Shown piece by piece: positions 25,930 to 34,283 of a DNA stretch of 64,000 bases. This stretch comes from an uncultured Treponema sp. (GTDB taxonomy: Bacteria > Spirochaetota > Spirochaetia > Treponematales > Treponemataceae). The stretch spans positions 62,001-126,000 of the forward strand of contig CAMCRZ010000001.1 of NCBI GenBank assembly GCA_945877425.1, in the 5' to 3' direction. The stretch's first letter is position 1. The number at the start of each line of letters is the position of its first letter. The notes below the pieces were generated by a model. The model was not told where the DNA came from, made no database searches, and was given only the letters and a program-made list of their open reading frames with translations. The translations under genes and the position numbers were made by a program.

Positions 25930-27432
25930 ATGAAATCTGTTACTAAAAAAATTACCGGCGGAGTTCTTGCAGCTGCGTTTACATTCGTATTCCTGACTTT
26001 TGTATGCAAGGCAAATTCCGGTTCAGCCAATGTTGCTTTCGCTGAAACTGCTGCACTTGACATTTCCATTCCTGAAGATTCAATAAAAGTTACTCAGGCA
26101 CTTCAGACAACATTCCGTTCAATAAGCGAACAGGTTTTTCCGGCAGTTGTAGAAGTTGACGTTACAAGCAAAAAAACAGTAAACACTTACAATCCGTTTA
26201 AAGATTTTGGATTCGGCTTTGACTTTGGATTCGGTTCTCCATTTGGCGACGATGAAGGCAACACTAAGGAAATTGAACAGACAGCTTTAGGAAGCGGCGT
26301 TATTGTAAGGAAAAATAAAAATACAGTTTACGTTCTTACAAACAATCACGTAGCAGGCGGTGCTGATTCAATTAAAATCAAGCTTAACGACAAGAGGGAA
26401 TTTAAAGGCAAACTTGTTGGCGGTGACGAAAGAATGGATATTGCACTTGTTTCTTTTGAAGTTTCTCCTGAAGATAAAATAACTGTAGCCAAACTGGGCA
26501 ACAGCGACACTGTTCATCAGGGTGACATTGTTCTTGCTTTAGGAAGTCCTTTAGGATACTTTGCTTCAGTTACTCAGGGAATTGTAAGTGCTACAGGAAG
26601 AAGCGGCAACGGAATAGGCTCTATAAGTGATTTTATCCAGACTGATGCTGCCATTAACCAGGGAAATTCAGGCGGTCCGCTTGTAAACATTTACGGTGAA
26701 ATTATCGGCATAAATACATGGATTGCTTCAAACAGCGGCGGAAACCAGGGCTTAGGCTTTTCAATTCCAATCAACAATATAAAGAAGGCAATCAACGAAT
26801 TTATTGATAACGGTGAAATTACTTACGGCTGGCTTGGTGCAAGTTTAATGGAACCGAACGAAGACTTTAAGAAAGAACTTGGCCTTGACCAGAAAGACGG
26901 TGCATTTGTTGCTGAACTTTTCCTTGAAGGTCCTGCCATAAAAGGCGGAATGAAAGTTGGCGACTACATTACTGAACTTAACGGTGTAGCCATAAAGGAT
27001 TCTTCACAGCTTGTTCTTGAAGTAGGAAAGCTTATTGCAGGTTCAAAAGCAGAGTTTAAGGTTATAAGAGGCGGCAAAACCGTAACGCTTAACATTCTTA
27101 TTGAAAAGCGTTCAAATGAAGTTGCTGTAAATACTTCAAAAGTCTGGCCTGGATTTACTCCTGTTGCACTTACTGATGAAATTAGAAAGCAGATGAAGAT
27201 TGATGATGACGTAAAGGGCGTTTTTGTTGCTTCTGTTGAACCAAAATCTCCTGCCGCAAGCCTTAACATTACAAAGGGCGTTGTCATTACGGCAATAAAC
27301 GATAAGAAAATTACTAACCTTAAGGAATTCTATGCAGAACTTGACACACAAAGCAAAGACAAAGTCTGGTTTACTTACTGGAAAGACGGTCACACTTTAA
27401 TTTCAAGTCAGTTTCCGTTGAAAAAAAGATAA
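25930..27432 (+). CDS. htrA: HtrA/DegP-type periplasmic serine protease with two PDZ domains
   Basis: A 500-residue protease. Signal peptide or anchor MKSVTKKITGGVLAAAFTFVFLTFVC, then a protease domain with a Gly/Phe-rich LA-loop (GFGFDFGFGSPFG) and a full catalytic triad: His in VLTNNHVAGG, Asp in DERMDIALVSFE and Ser in INQGNSGGPLV. PDZ1 (about 300-390, YGWLGASLMEPNEDFKKELG and GPAIKGGMKVGDYITELNG) and PDZ2 (about 405-495, VKGVFVASVEPKSPAASLNITKG) follow. It degrades or refolds damaged envelope proteins. This is the canonical member, in contrast to the lipoprotein protease at 12068-13765. Confidence 0.95.
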   Translation: MKSVTKKITGGVLAAAFTFVFLTFVCKANSGSANVAFAETAALDISIPEDSIKVTQALQTTFRSISEQVFPAVVEVDVTSKKTVNTYNPFKDFGFGFDFGFGSPFGDDEGNTKEIEQTALGSGVIVRKNKNTVYVLTNNHVAGGADSIKIKLNDKREFKGKLVGGDERMDIALVSFEVSPEDKITVAKLGNSDTVHQGDIVLALGSPLGYFASVTQGIVSATGRSGNGIGSISDFIQTDAAINQGNSGGPLVNIYGEIIGINTWIASNSGGNQGLGFSIPINNIKKAINEFIDNGEITYGWLGASLMEPNEDFKKELGLDQKDGAFVAELFLEGPAIKGGMKVGDYITELNGVAIKDSSQLVLEVGKLIAGSKAEFKVIRGGKTVTLNILIEKRSNEVAVNTSKVWPGFTPVALTDEIRKQMKIDDDVKGVFVASVEPKSPAASLNITKGVVITAINDKKITNLKEFYAELDTQSKDKVWFTYWKDGHTLISSQFPLKKR

Positions 27433-27544
27433 AATTTATTAAAAAAAATAATTTTATGTGTAACTTCCAGAAAGGTAGTTTGTTGTTATAGATGAAAGGC
27501 AAGACTGAAAACCTTTCTCATAGAAAACTCCTTACATGTAAAAG

Positions 27545-27614
27545 GGGCTGTTTATAAAGAAGATGCAGTTTCGTTGATTCGTGCATCTGTCCGTAGTAAA
27601 CAGTCCTTTTTTTT
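27545..27614 (+). terminator. terminator with nested hairpin after htrA (possible small RNA end)
   Basis: GGGCTGTTTA (27545-27554) pairs with TAAACAGTCC (27597-27606, one G-T), followed by eight T. Inside the loop GATGCA (27562-27567) pairs with TGCATC (27582-27587). A further hairpin GAAAGG/CCTTTC lies just upstream (27494-27517). The 110-base distance from the htrA stop and the extra structure leave open an independent small RNA. The rest of 27433-27699 shows nothing else. Confidence 0.7.
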
Positions 27615-27699
27615 ATTGAATTTAATCTGGCAATAATCTAAATAAAGCGCCGGGCACTTCTGCCTTAAAATCAGATAAACGCAAAAATAAAATAGAAAA

Positions 27700-28686
27700 T
27701 CAAATGATTTTACATTCAGGTGAAAATTTTCCCTGATAAACTTTTACAGTACAGTTTTCCATTGGAACGTCTTCTGAAAAAGATGAAATATTTAAAGCAG
27801 AGGGTGAAAGTATGTCATCAGGATTGTAGGAAAGGTTAAGTACAGTTTCCTTATTTTCCTGGCTTATTCTTGAAAAAGCACCGTTAAGCTGAACTATAGA
27901 CTGCAATGCATTCCAGCTGGAAATTTTATTTTTTTCTTCAAGCTTCTGTTCCAGAAACTTAAGCTGCATTTCTTCTATTTTTTCGTGAGGCTGTTCTTCC
28001 GGAATAAAATCAGTTATAAAGGAACAGTTATTGCACTGCTGCCATTCATCAAAATCAGCAAAAAAAGATGTAGCACTTATTTTAAGCAGTTTAAGCACGC
28101 TGTTAAACCAGGGCACTGCCCTTCCGCAAGTGTAAAATGTCCTGCAGGCAAAAGCAATTCCTTTGGCAAAATCCATATCTTTGGAAGAAAATATTCCTGT
28201 AGACTTTGGCGGAAAAGACTGAAACTGAGGAAAAACAATGTGGTTTGGATAAAGCGTTACGGCAAAATCAAGCCTTTCCCTGAAAAGCTTAAATGTATCA
28301 TAAGGAGACAGGCCCCAGTCCATGTTAAAGCCGAAAACAAGACCAGCATTATTCAAAAGGTTTGCCTTAGACGAATAAAGCTTTTTGTCCAGAAGAAGAT
28401 GTCCGTTTTTTTCTACGCCTTTAAGAGGGATTTCTATGGAACAGTAAAGCTGGGAAAGGTTCTGTACAAGTTCAGGAGACAAAGCTGCAGGAGAAACAGG
28501 AATGGAATAAAAAATATCTTCACACTCTTTAAGCTTTTGAACTAGAAAATCAAGTTCTTTTTTGTTTTGAGAAAGACAGACACCGCCTTTATTTTCATCA
28601 GGAATAAAAATTTCAGTAATGCCTTCTTTTTCAAAGGAATGAAGTTTTTCGTAAAGTTCTTTAAGTGTAAGGTTATTCTTTTCCAA
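27700..28686 (-). CDS. conserved hypothetical protein, possibly a radical-SAM-like barrel without the cluster motif
   Basis: A 328-residue protein starting at TTG. No signal peptide or TM helix. The central part (LVFGFNMDWGLSPYDTFKLFRERLDFAVTLYPNHIVFPQFQ, written here in pieces: LVFGFNMDWGLSPYDTF then FRERLDFAVTLYPNHIVFPQ) has the feel of the later strands of radical SAM barrels of the B12-binding type, but the CX3CX2C Fe-S motif is absent; the only clustered cysteines are QQCNNC near 213-218. Function unknown. It follows asnA by 20 bases and is probably cotranscribed with it. Confidence 0.5.
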   Translation of the reverse strand: MEKNNLTLKELYEKLHSFEKEGITEIFIPDENKGGVCLSQNKKELDFLVQKLKECEDIFYSIPVSPAALSPELVQNLSQLYCSIEIPLKGVEKNGHLLLDKKLYSSKANLLNNAGLVFGFNMDWGLSPYDTFKLFRERLDFAVTLYPNHIVFPQFQSFPPKSTGIFSSKDMDFAKGIAFACRTFYTCGRAVPWFNSVLKLLKISATSFFADFDEWQQCNNCSFITDFIPEEQPHEKIEEMQLKFLEQKLEEKNKISSWNALQSIVQLNGAFSRISQENKETVLNLSYNPDDILSPSALNISSFSEDVPMENCTVKVYQGKFSPECKII

Positions 28687-28706
28687 TTCCAGATTATCCT
28701 GCTATT

Positions 28707-29744
28707 TTAAAGAATTGCTATATTGCTTTTTCTGCAGTCTTCAATCATTTTATCAGGCCATGAACTTACCTGCGTTTCTCCAATGTGGGCTTTTTTAAGG
28801 AAGTACATGCAGAGCCTTGACTGACCTATTCCTCCGCCGATTGTCTGGGTAAATTCACCATTTAAAAGCCTGCTGTGGAAGTCAAGTTTCTCACGTTCAG
28901 GGCAGCCTCTTTCCTTAAGCTGTTTTCTTAAGCTTTCAGGGCTCACACGAATTCCCATGGAAGAAAGTTCCATTGCACTGTTAAGCACAGGATTCCAGAC
29001 CATAAGATCACCGTTAAGACCAATGTGACCGCCTTCAGTTTCTGTAATCCAGTCATCATAGTCTGGAGCACGTCCGTCGTGAATGGAACCGTCCGGAAGT
29101 CTGCCGCCAATGCCTATAATAAAAATGGCACCGTACTTTTTACATTCTTCTGTTTCACGCTGTTTCGGCGTAAGTGAAGGATACTTTTTCTGAAGTTCAT
29201 CTGCATAGACAAACGTAATGTTTTCAGGAAGGCATGGCTTCAGCTGTTCGTATCTGTCGTAAACAAAAAATTCAGTCTGTTTAAGGCAGCGGTATATTTT
29301 CTTTACAGTTTCTTTAAGGAAGCCTACGTTTCTGTCTTCTTCTTTCATGGACATTTCCCAGTCCCACTGATCAACGTAAAGTGAATGCAAGTTGTCAAGT
29401 TCTTCGTCTGCACGGATTGCGTTCATGTCAGTGTAAATGCCGAAGCCTGGCTCAAGGTTAAGTTCCGTTACTTTCATGCGCTTCCACTTGGCAAGGGAAT
29501 GAACTATTTCCATCTGACAGTCGCCCATGTCCTTTACGGGAAATTTTACAGAGCGCTCTACTCCGTTAAGATCATCATTAATGCCTGTTCCGCTCTTTAC
29601 AAAAAGAGGTGCAGTTACACGGCGCAAATTTAATTCTGTAGAAAGAGAAAGCTGGAAAAAATCCTTTATAAGAACTATGGCTTTTTCTGTTTCCTTTACA
29701 TTTAAAACCGGTTTATATCCGTCTGGTACAAATAATTGAGACAT
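28707..29744 (-). CDS. asnA: aspartate-ammonia ligase AsnA
   Basis: The ATG at 29744 follows GGAG and gives 345 residues starting MSQLFVPDGYKPVL. Family motifs: QLSLSTELNLRRVTAPLFV, GINDDLNGVERSV, DQWDWE near 115, and the class II synthetase-like GGGIGQSRLCMYFL near 313. AsnA makes asparagine from aspartate, ammonia and ATP. It lies between galT and the hypothetical gene, all on the minus strand. Confidence 0.96.
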   Translation of the reverse strand: MSQLFVPDGYKPVLNVKETEKAIVLIKDFFQLSLSTELNLRRVTAPLFVKSGTGINDDLNGVERSVKFPVKDMGDCQMEIVHSLAKWKRMKVTELNLEPGFGIYTDMNAIRADEELDNLHSLYVDQWDWEMSMKEEDRNVGFLKETVKKIYRCLKQTEFFVYDRYEQLKPCLPENITFVYADELQKKYPSLTPKQRETEECKKYGAIFIIGIGGRLPDGSIHDGRAPDYDDWITETEGGHIGLNGDLMVWNPVLNSAMELSSMGIRVSPESLRKQLKERGCPEREKLDFHSRLLNGEFTQTIGGGIGQSRLCMYFLKKAHIGETQVSSWPDKMIEDCRKSNIAIL

Positions 29745-29822
29745 TTTTTTCTCCGAATTCAGTTTTTTCTGCAAATAATTCTGTTTGTTAAAGTTTAAAA
29801 ATTCAGCCTAAAGACGAAGCCA

Positions 29823-31334
29823 TTAAATACTCTGCATAAACTTAAGGAATGATGATTTTCCCTGTTCAGTGCGTTTGTAAACACCGGCGTCTTCAAGTAC
29901 ACGTGCAAAAACCTTTCCAACTTCATCCTGGAGAATTTTCATAACATTTGAAGAATTTACGTCTTTGTAAGAAGGCAGGAATTCCTTTACCCAGTCAGCG
30001 TGTTTTGACAATACTTCATCTTTTGAAATGTCTTTTCCGCCAACAATTGCATCTGCCAGATCTGAAAGTTCCTGCTTTAAGCGTGCCGGCAAAACTGCAA
30101 GTCCCATAACTTCAATAAGACCGATATTTTCCTTTTTAATGTGATGAAGTTCAGCATGGGGATGGAAAACACCAAGAGGATTTTCTTTTGTAGTAATGTT
30201 GTTTCTTAAAACAAGATCAAGCTCAAAGTCGCTGCCGTTCATTCTTGCAATAGGCGTAATTGTATTGTGCTTTTCTCCGTCTGTTTCTGCAAAAATAAAT
30301 GCATCTTCGTCTGTGTAGTTTCTCCACTTTTCAAGAATACGTGATGCAAGCTCAATAATTCTTTCAGGATCTTTTGAATCAAGACGTATAACGCTCATAG
30401 GCCACTTTACTATGCCTGTCTTTACGTCTTCAAATCCTTTTACAGTAAATGAAGTTTCAACAGGTGCCTTTGCCATTGCAAACGTATAGTTTCCGCCCTG
30501 AAAATGATTGTGTGTAAGAATTGAACCGCCAACTATAGGAAGATCTGCATTGCTTCCTACAGTGTAATGAGGAAACTGCTTTACGAAATCAAAAAGACAG
30601 CGGAATGTATCAGCAGAAATAACCATTGGCGTATGTTCGTAACTGAAAACAATGCAATGTTCGTTGTAATAAACGTAAGGCGAATACTGTAAGCCCCAGG
30701 TTTTTCCGTTTAATGTAATGGGAATGATGCGGTGTGTCTGTCGGGCTGCATGGTTAAGCCTTCCTGCGTAACCTTCGTTCTGGCGGCACAAAAGACAGGC
30801 CGGATAAGCAACGCTTTTCTGCTTTAAGGCTGCAGCTATTGCCTTAGGGTCTTTTTCAGGCTTAGACAGATTGATTGTTATGTCAATGTCACCGTATTCT
30901 GTAGGAGACTGCCACTTAAGATCCTTGCAGACTCTGTAGCGACGGATGTAATCTGTGTCCTGACTGAATTTATAATACCAGTCTGTTGCTTTTTTAGAAG
31001 AGTCGCTGTAAAGGCTGAAAAATTTTCTTCTTGTTTCAGAAGGACGTGTTACAAGGCAGCCCATTATTTTAGTGTCAAAAAGATCACGGTAAGCAATTCC
31101 TTCATCTTCAAAAATATTTTCTTTTCCAGCGTAATCCATAAGTTCTTTTAAAATAGATTCAAGCTGTTCAACTTTTGTCTGTGGAATTTCAAGAGCTTGC
31201 TGTGAAGATTCAAATCCGTCAAGTTTAAAAAGTTCAAGAAGACGATTCTGTGTGTAAATTACATCATCTTCTTCAATAAGACCTGTTGTAAGGCCGTAAC
31301 CAACTAAAGCGTTAATATTTTCGTAAATGTTCAT
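29823..31334 (-). CDS. galT: class II UDP-glucose-hexose-1-phosphate uridylyltransferase (GalT)
   Basis: From the ATG at 31334 the product has 503 residues, typical of the GalT class II family rather than the 350-residue class I form. Motifs: SPYVYYNEHCIVFSYEHTPMV, VGGSILTHNHFQGG (active-site His pair) and GVFHPHAELHHIKKENIGLIEVMGLAVLPARL. It exchanges UMP between UDP-glucose and galactose 1-phosphate in the Leloir pathway. An in-frame TTG at 31343 lies within the predicted -10 box and so cannot be the start. There is no ribosome binding site; the transcript appears leaderless. Confidence 0.93.
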   Translation of the reverse strand: MNIYENINALVGYGLTTGLIEEDDVIYTQNRLLELFKLDGFESSQQALEIPQTKVEQLESILKELMDYAGKENIFEDEGIAYRDLFDTKIMGCLVTRPSETRRKFFSLYSDSSKKATDWYYKFSQDTDYIRRYRVCKDLKWQSPTEYGDIDITINLSKPEKDPKAIAAALKQKSVAYPACLLCRQNEGYAGRLNHAARQTHRIIPITLNGKTWGLQYSPYVYYNEHCIVFSYEHTPMVISADTFRCLFDFVKQFPHYTVGSNADLPIVGGSILTHNHFQGGNYTFAMAKAPVETSFTVKGFEDVKTGIVKWPMSVIRLDSKDPERIIELASRILEKWRNYTDEDAFIFAETDGEKHNTITPIARMNGSDFELDLVLRNNITTKENPLGVFHPHAELHHIKKENIGLIEVMGLAVLPARLKQELSDLADAIVGGKDISKDEVLSKHADWVKEFLPSYKDVNSSNVMKILQDEVGKVFARVLEDAGVYKRTEQGKSSFLKFMQSI

Positions 31335-31342
31335 GATTTTCA

Positions 31343-31371
31343 ATGATAAAATTATTAAGTTTAAGTGTCAA
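31343..31371 (-). promoter_or_regulatory. galT promoter, transcription start at the start codon
   Basis: Minus strand TTGACA (31366-31371), 17 bases, TATCAT (31343-31348), then only 8 bases to the ATG at 31334. It is back to back with the nuclease promoter in a very short intergenic region. Confidence 0.65.
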
Positions 31372-31384
31372 TAAAATATTTTTT

Positions 31385-31413
31385 TTGACAATGCAATATT
31401 AAAATGATAAAGT
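31385..31413 (+). promoter_or_regulatory. promoter of the endonuclease gene, transcription start at the start codon
   Basis: TTGACA (31385-31390), 17 bases, TAAAGT (31408-31413), then TTTTCT and the ATG at 31420. The predicted first transcribed base is the A of the ATG. Confidence 0.65.
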
Positions 31414-31419
31414 TTTTCT

Positions 31420-32460
31420 ATGGGAAAACGAAAAAGCCGTAACAAGAAACATTCGCTTAAACGCATTGTTTTGATTTTAGTAATTTTAGCTGCAGTTTGT
31501 CTGGCATTTCATTATGTGCAGAAAAATAACATTATTCCTGAAACTTTTACTTCTCAAAATTCAGGCAGGGAAGAAAATTCTTACACCAGCGAAACTCCTT
31601 CATCTGAAAACAGTACAGGCAGAGGCAACACTTCCGTTCAGCAAAGTAATTCAAGTGATTTGCAAAACAGTTCCGTTGAAGAAGAAAGCAATGAAACTGA
31701 AGCCGCAACTTCCATTGAAGAAGCACAGGTTTCTGTTTCTTTAAGCGATGTGGAAATTCCTTTATGCATTGCAAGCGTAACAGGAGAAAACGGCAGCGAT
31801 CACGAAATTCATTCTTACAAAGGCTATACTCTCTGCTACAGGGAAAGCTACGAAATTGCCGAATGGGTAAGCTACACTCTTACAAGGGAAGAATTAAACG
31901 GCGTTACAGGCAGAACTGATGATTTTAGAAGTGATCCTTTGATTTCTACAGGTTCTGCTTCTCCTGCTGATTATAAAAAAAGCGGTTTTGACAGAGGGCA
32001 TCTGGCTCCTGCTGCTGATATGGAATGGAGCGTTGAATCTGTAAGCGAAAGTTTTTTAATGAGCAACATGACGCCTCAGGCACCGCAATTTAACAGAGGA
32101 ATATGGCTTAACCTTGAAAGTCAGGTAAGGAAATGGGCTGAAAGTTTCGGAGAAGTTACAGTTGTAACAGGTCCTGTTCTGGAAAAAAGTGCCCGGGAGT
32201 ATGATTTTATAGGGGAAAACCAGGTTGCTGTTCCAGAGTATTTTTACAAGGCGCTTCTTGCAAAAGATGATGAAGGAAAATTTACGGCTATAGGTTTTAT
32301 TATTCCAAACGAAAAGTGTGAAGGAAAAATCTGGGATTATGAAGTTACTGTAGATGAAATTGAAAAGCGCACAGGCCTTGATTTTTTCAGTCTTCTTCCT
32401 GATTTCATTGAAACGCCATTGGAAAGTTCCAGCGATTTTGCAAAGTGGGAAAGCAACTGA
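31420..32460 (+). CDS. DNA/RNA non-specific endonuclease (NUC1/EndA type), membrane-anchored or secreted
   Basis: A 346-residue protein: basic N-tail, one hydrophobic helix (about 14-31, IVLILVILAAVCLAFHYV), a disordered Ser/Asn/Glu linker (about 40-110), then a nuclease domain. The active-site motif DRGHLAPAADM (around 193-203) contains the catalytic His of the DRGH family; FLMSNMTPQAPQFNRGIW supplies the Asn/metal site, and VVTGPV follows. Such enzymes degrade DNA and RNA outside the cytoplasm for nutrition or trap evasion. No ribosome binding site is visible before the ATG. Confidence 0.9.
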   Translation: MGKRKSRNKKHSLKRIVLILVILAAVCLAFHYVQKNNIIPETFTSQNSGREENSYTSETPSSENSTGRGNTSVQQSNSSDLQNSSVEEESNETEAATSIEEAQVSVSLSDVEIPLCIASVTGENGSDHEIHSYKGYTLCYRESYEIAEWVSYTLTREELNGVTGRTDDFRSDPLISTGSASPADYKKSGFDRGHLAPAADMEWSVESVSESFLMSNMTPQAPQFNRGIWLNLESQVRKWAESFGEVTVVTGPVLEKSAREYDFIGENQVAVPEYFYKALLAKDDEGKFTAIGFIIPNEKCEGKIWDYEVTVDEIEKRTGLDFFSLLPDFIETPLESSSDFAKWESN

Positions 32461-32603
32461 ATTTTACAGTGAAACTTACATGAACTCTGGCCGTCTGAGG
32501 TGATTTTTTTGTTGAAACTTTTACCTACAAGCTTTACAATGGAAAATGTTTTGAAAAATAACAGCGCATTGCTTTAAATATCTGCTGTTACAAAGAGGAT
32601 TTT

Positions 32604-33143
32604 ATGGAAAAGAATTTTGAAATTTTAGATAAAGTAATTGGACGTGTACCTGATTTTCCTAAACCTGGTGTTCTTTTTTATGACATTACGGGAATTCTCC
32701 GTCACCCTGATGCCTTTAAATATTCAATAGACAAAATGGTTGAAATTTATAAAGACAAAAAAATTGACGCTGTTGCAGGAATTGAAAGTCGCGGCTTTAT
32801 TTTTGCAGCACCTTTTGCAGAACGTCTTGGAATTCCCCTTATACTTATCCGCAAGAAAGGAAAGCTTCCTGCAAAAACTTATTCCTGTAAATATGCACTT
32901 GAATACGGTACGGCAGAAATTGAAGTTCATGTAGCAGACGTTCAGAAAGGTCAGAACATTCTTTTAGTAGACGATCTTATTGCAACTGGGGGAACTTTAA
33001 ACGCTGCCATAAATCTTATAAACCAAGGCGGCGCAACTGTTACTGATGTTTTCGGTATTGTAGGACTTCCTTTTTTAAACTACAGGAAAACTTTAGGACC
33101 TTCCGTAAACGTTACTACTTTAATAGACTACGACTCAGAGTAA
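32604..33143 (+). CDS. apt: adenine phosphoribosyltransferase
   Basis: A 179-residue type I phosphoribosyltransferase. PRPP-binding motif LLVDDLIATGGT near 119-130; GIESRGFIFAAPFAERLGIPLILIRK is the adenine-specific segment. It salvages adenine to AMP. AGAGGA precedes the ATG, and a promoter TTGAAA-17-TTAAAT lies at 32551-32579. The 32461-32550 stretch holds no gene. Confidence 0.96.
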   Translation: MEKNFEILDKVIGRVPDFPKPGVLFYDITGILRHPDAFKYSIDKMVEIYKDKKIDAVAGIESRGFIFAAPFAERLGIPLILIRKKGKLPAKTYSCKYALEYGTAEIEVHVADVQKGQNILLVDDLIATGGTLNAAINLINQGGATVTDVFGIVGLPFLNYRKTLGPSVNVTTLIDYDSE

Positions 33144-33156
33144 GCTGAAAGAAAAG

Positions 33157-34056
33157 CTATTTGTTTTTTACAGTAGTAATGCTTCCCATTTGAAGTCTTT
33201 TTTCTCTTGTGTCTTCAAGGAGATTTTTCAAGGAAGTGCTGTCCTGATTTTTTATGGCATTTTTAAATTCATCAAGTTTTGACTGAAAATTTTCTATGTG
33301 ACTTACAAGCTTGTCTTTGTTGCTTATGAAAAGTTCTGTCCATAAAGGTGCGTTAATCATGGCAATGCGTGTTAAGTCCTCAAAACTGCCGCCGCCGAAA
33401 GCCGTAATTTCAGGGTCTTGGGCACTTTCTACAAGGGCACTTGCTATTACGTGACAAAGCTGACTTGTAAAGCCGATTTTGTAGTCGTGAGTGTCGCAGG
33501 TTGTTTCTGTGATTCTTGTAAAGCCCATTGCAGTAACTAAAGATTTTATAAGATGAATGTTTTCTTCTTTATTGAATTCCTGCTGGCAAAGTATGTAATT
33601 GTGGTTTACGAAAAATTCTGCTTTTGATGCAGCGTAACCTTCTTTTTCACCGCCAGCCATTGGATGACCTATTATGAAATCTACGTCCTTTCTTAAGATG
33701 GAAGGAAGTTCTTTCTGGAATATTCCCTTTACTCCGCTGATGTCTGTAACTACTGCACCGCTTTTAAAATCGTTTTTGTGTTCCTTTAAAAAATCTAATG
33801 TGGCATGAGGATAAAGGCATACGAAAACTACGTCGCATTTTTTTACCATGTCTGAAGCTTTATCTGATGTAAATGTTTCGTCTACTACGCCTTCTGAAAG
33901 TGCCATGGAAAGACAGGCTGTACTTCTGTTGCAGGCAAGTATTTTTCCGCAGGCTCCGTTCTGGCTTAAAATGTTAAGGCGGATTGATTTTGCAAAAGAG
34001 CCTCCCATTATTCCAAGTCCTACGATTCCGTATGTTAAATCCTTAAGGTTTTTCAA
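33157..34056 (-). CDS. tyrA: prephenate dehydrogenase
   Basis: A 299-residue NAD(P)-dependent enzyme. Rossmann motif GIVGLGIMGGSFAKSIR at 10-26; VVTDISGVKGIFQKELPSIL and IGHPMAGGEKEGYAASKAEFF are TyrA signatures. It oxidises prephenate to hydroxyphenylpyruvate for tyrosine. The single domain has no ACT regulatory or chorismate mutase part. TTG start after GGAG. It lies 227 bases downstream of the DAHP synthase gene, so it may be under the same aromatic attenuator, although a folded repeat lies between. Confidence 0.93.
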   Translation of the reverse strand: MKNLKDLTYGIVGLGIMGGSFAKSIRLNILSQNGACGKILACNRSTACLSMALSEGVVDETFTSDKASDMVKKCDVVFVCLYPHATLDFLKEHKNDFKSGAVVTDISGVKGIFQKELPSILRKDVDFIIGHPMAGGEKEGYAASKAEFFVNHNYILCQQEFNKEENIHLIKSLVTAMGFTRITETTCDTHDYKIGFTSQLCHVIASALVESAQDPEITAFGGGSFEDLTRIAMINAPLWTELFISNKDKLVSHIENFQSKLDEFKNAIKNQDSTSLKNLLEDTREKRLQMGSITTVKNK

Positions 34057-34146
34057 TTTTTTCTCCAGTTGATTTTTTCTTATTCTAATAATGATTTTTC
34101 TGTTTGTAAACTTCCATTGCTTAACTTTTATTTCTGATGTAACGCC

Positions 34147-34252
34147 TTAAAGCTTAGCCCCGGCTGTAATGGCGTAAGTTCTTTATGGGACACAAAGGCT
34201 AAAGTCCCATAAAGAATGGAGTGAAACGGAACCATGGAAGACGGGTTACTTA
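34147..34252 (+). repeat. dispersed GC-rich repeat, copy 2, with a 13-bp perfect hairpin
   Basis: GCTTAGCCCCGGCTGTAATGG, then TTCTTTATGGGAC (34179-34191) and its exact complement GTCCCATAAAGAA (34204-34216) around a 12-base loop, then TGGAGTGAAACGGAA and CCATGGAAGACGGGT. The outer blocks match copy 1 on the minus strand at 19571-19668, while the hairpin sequence is specific to this copy. It occupies the gap between aroF and tyrA and could stop or stabilise that transcript. Confidence 0.65.
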
Positions 34253-34283
34253 GAAAGTTGTGCTCCATAAAAAAAATGAAAAA

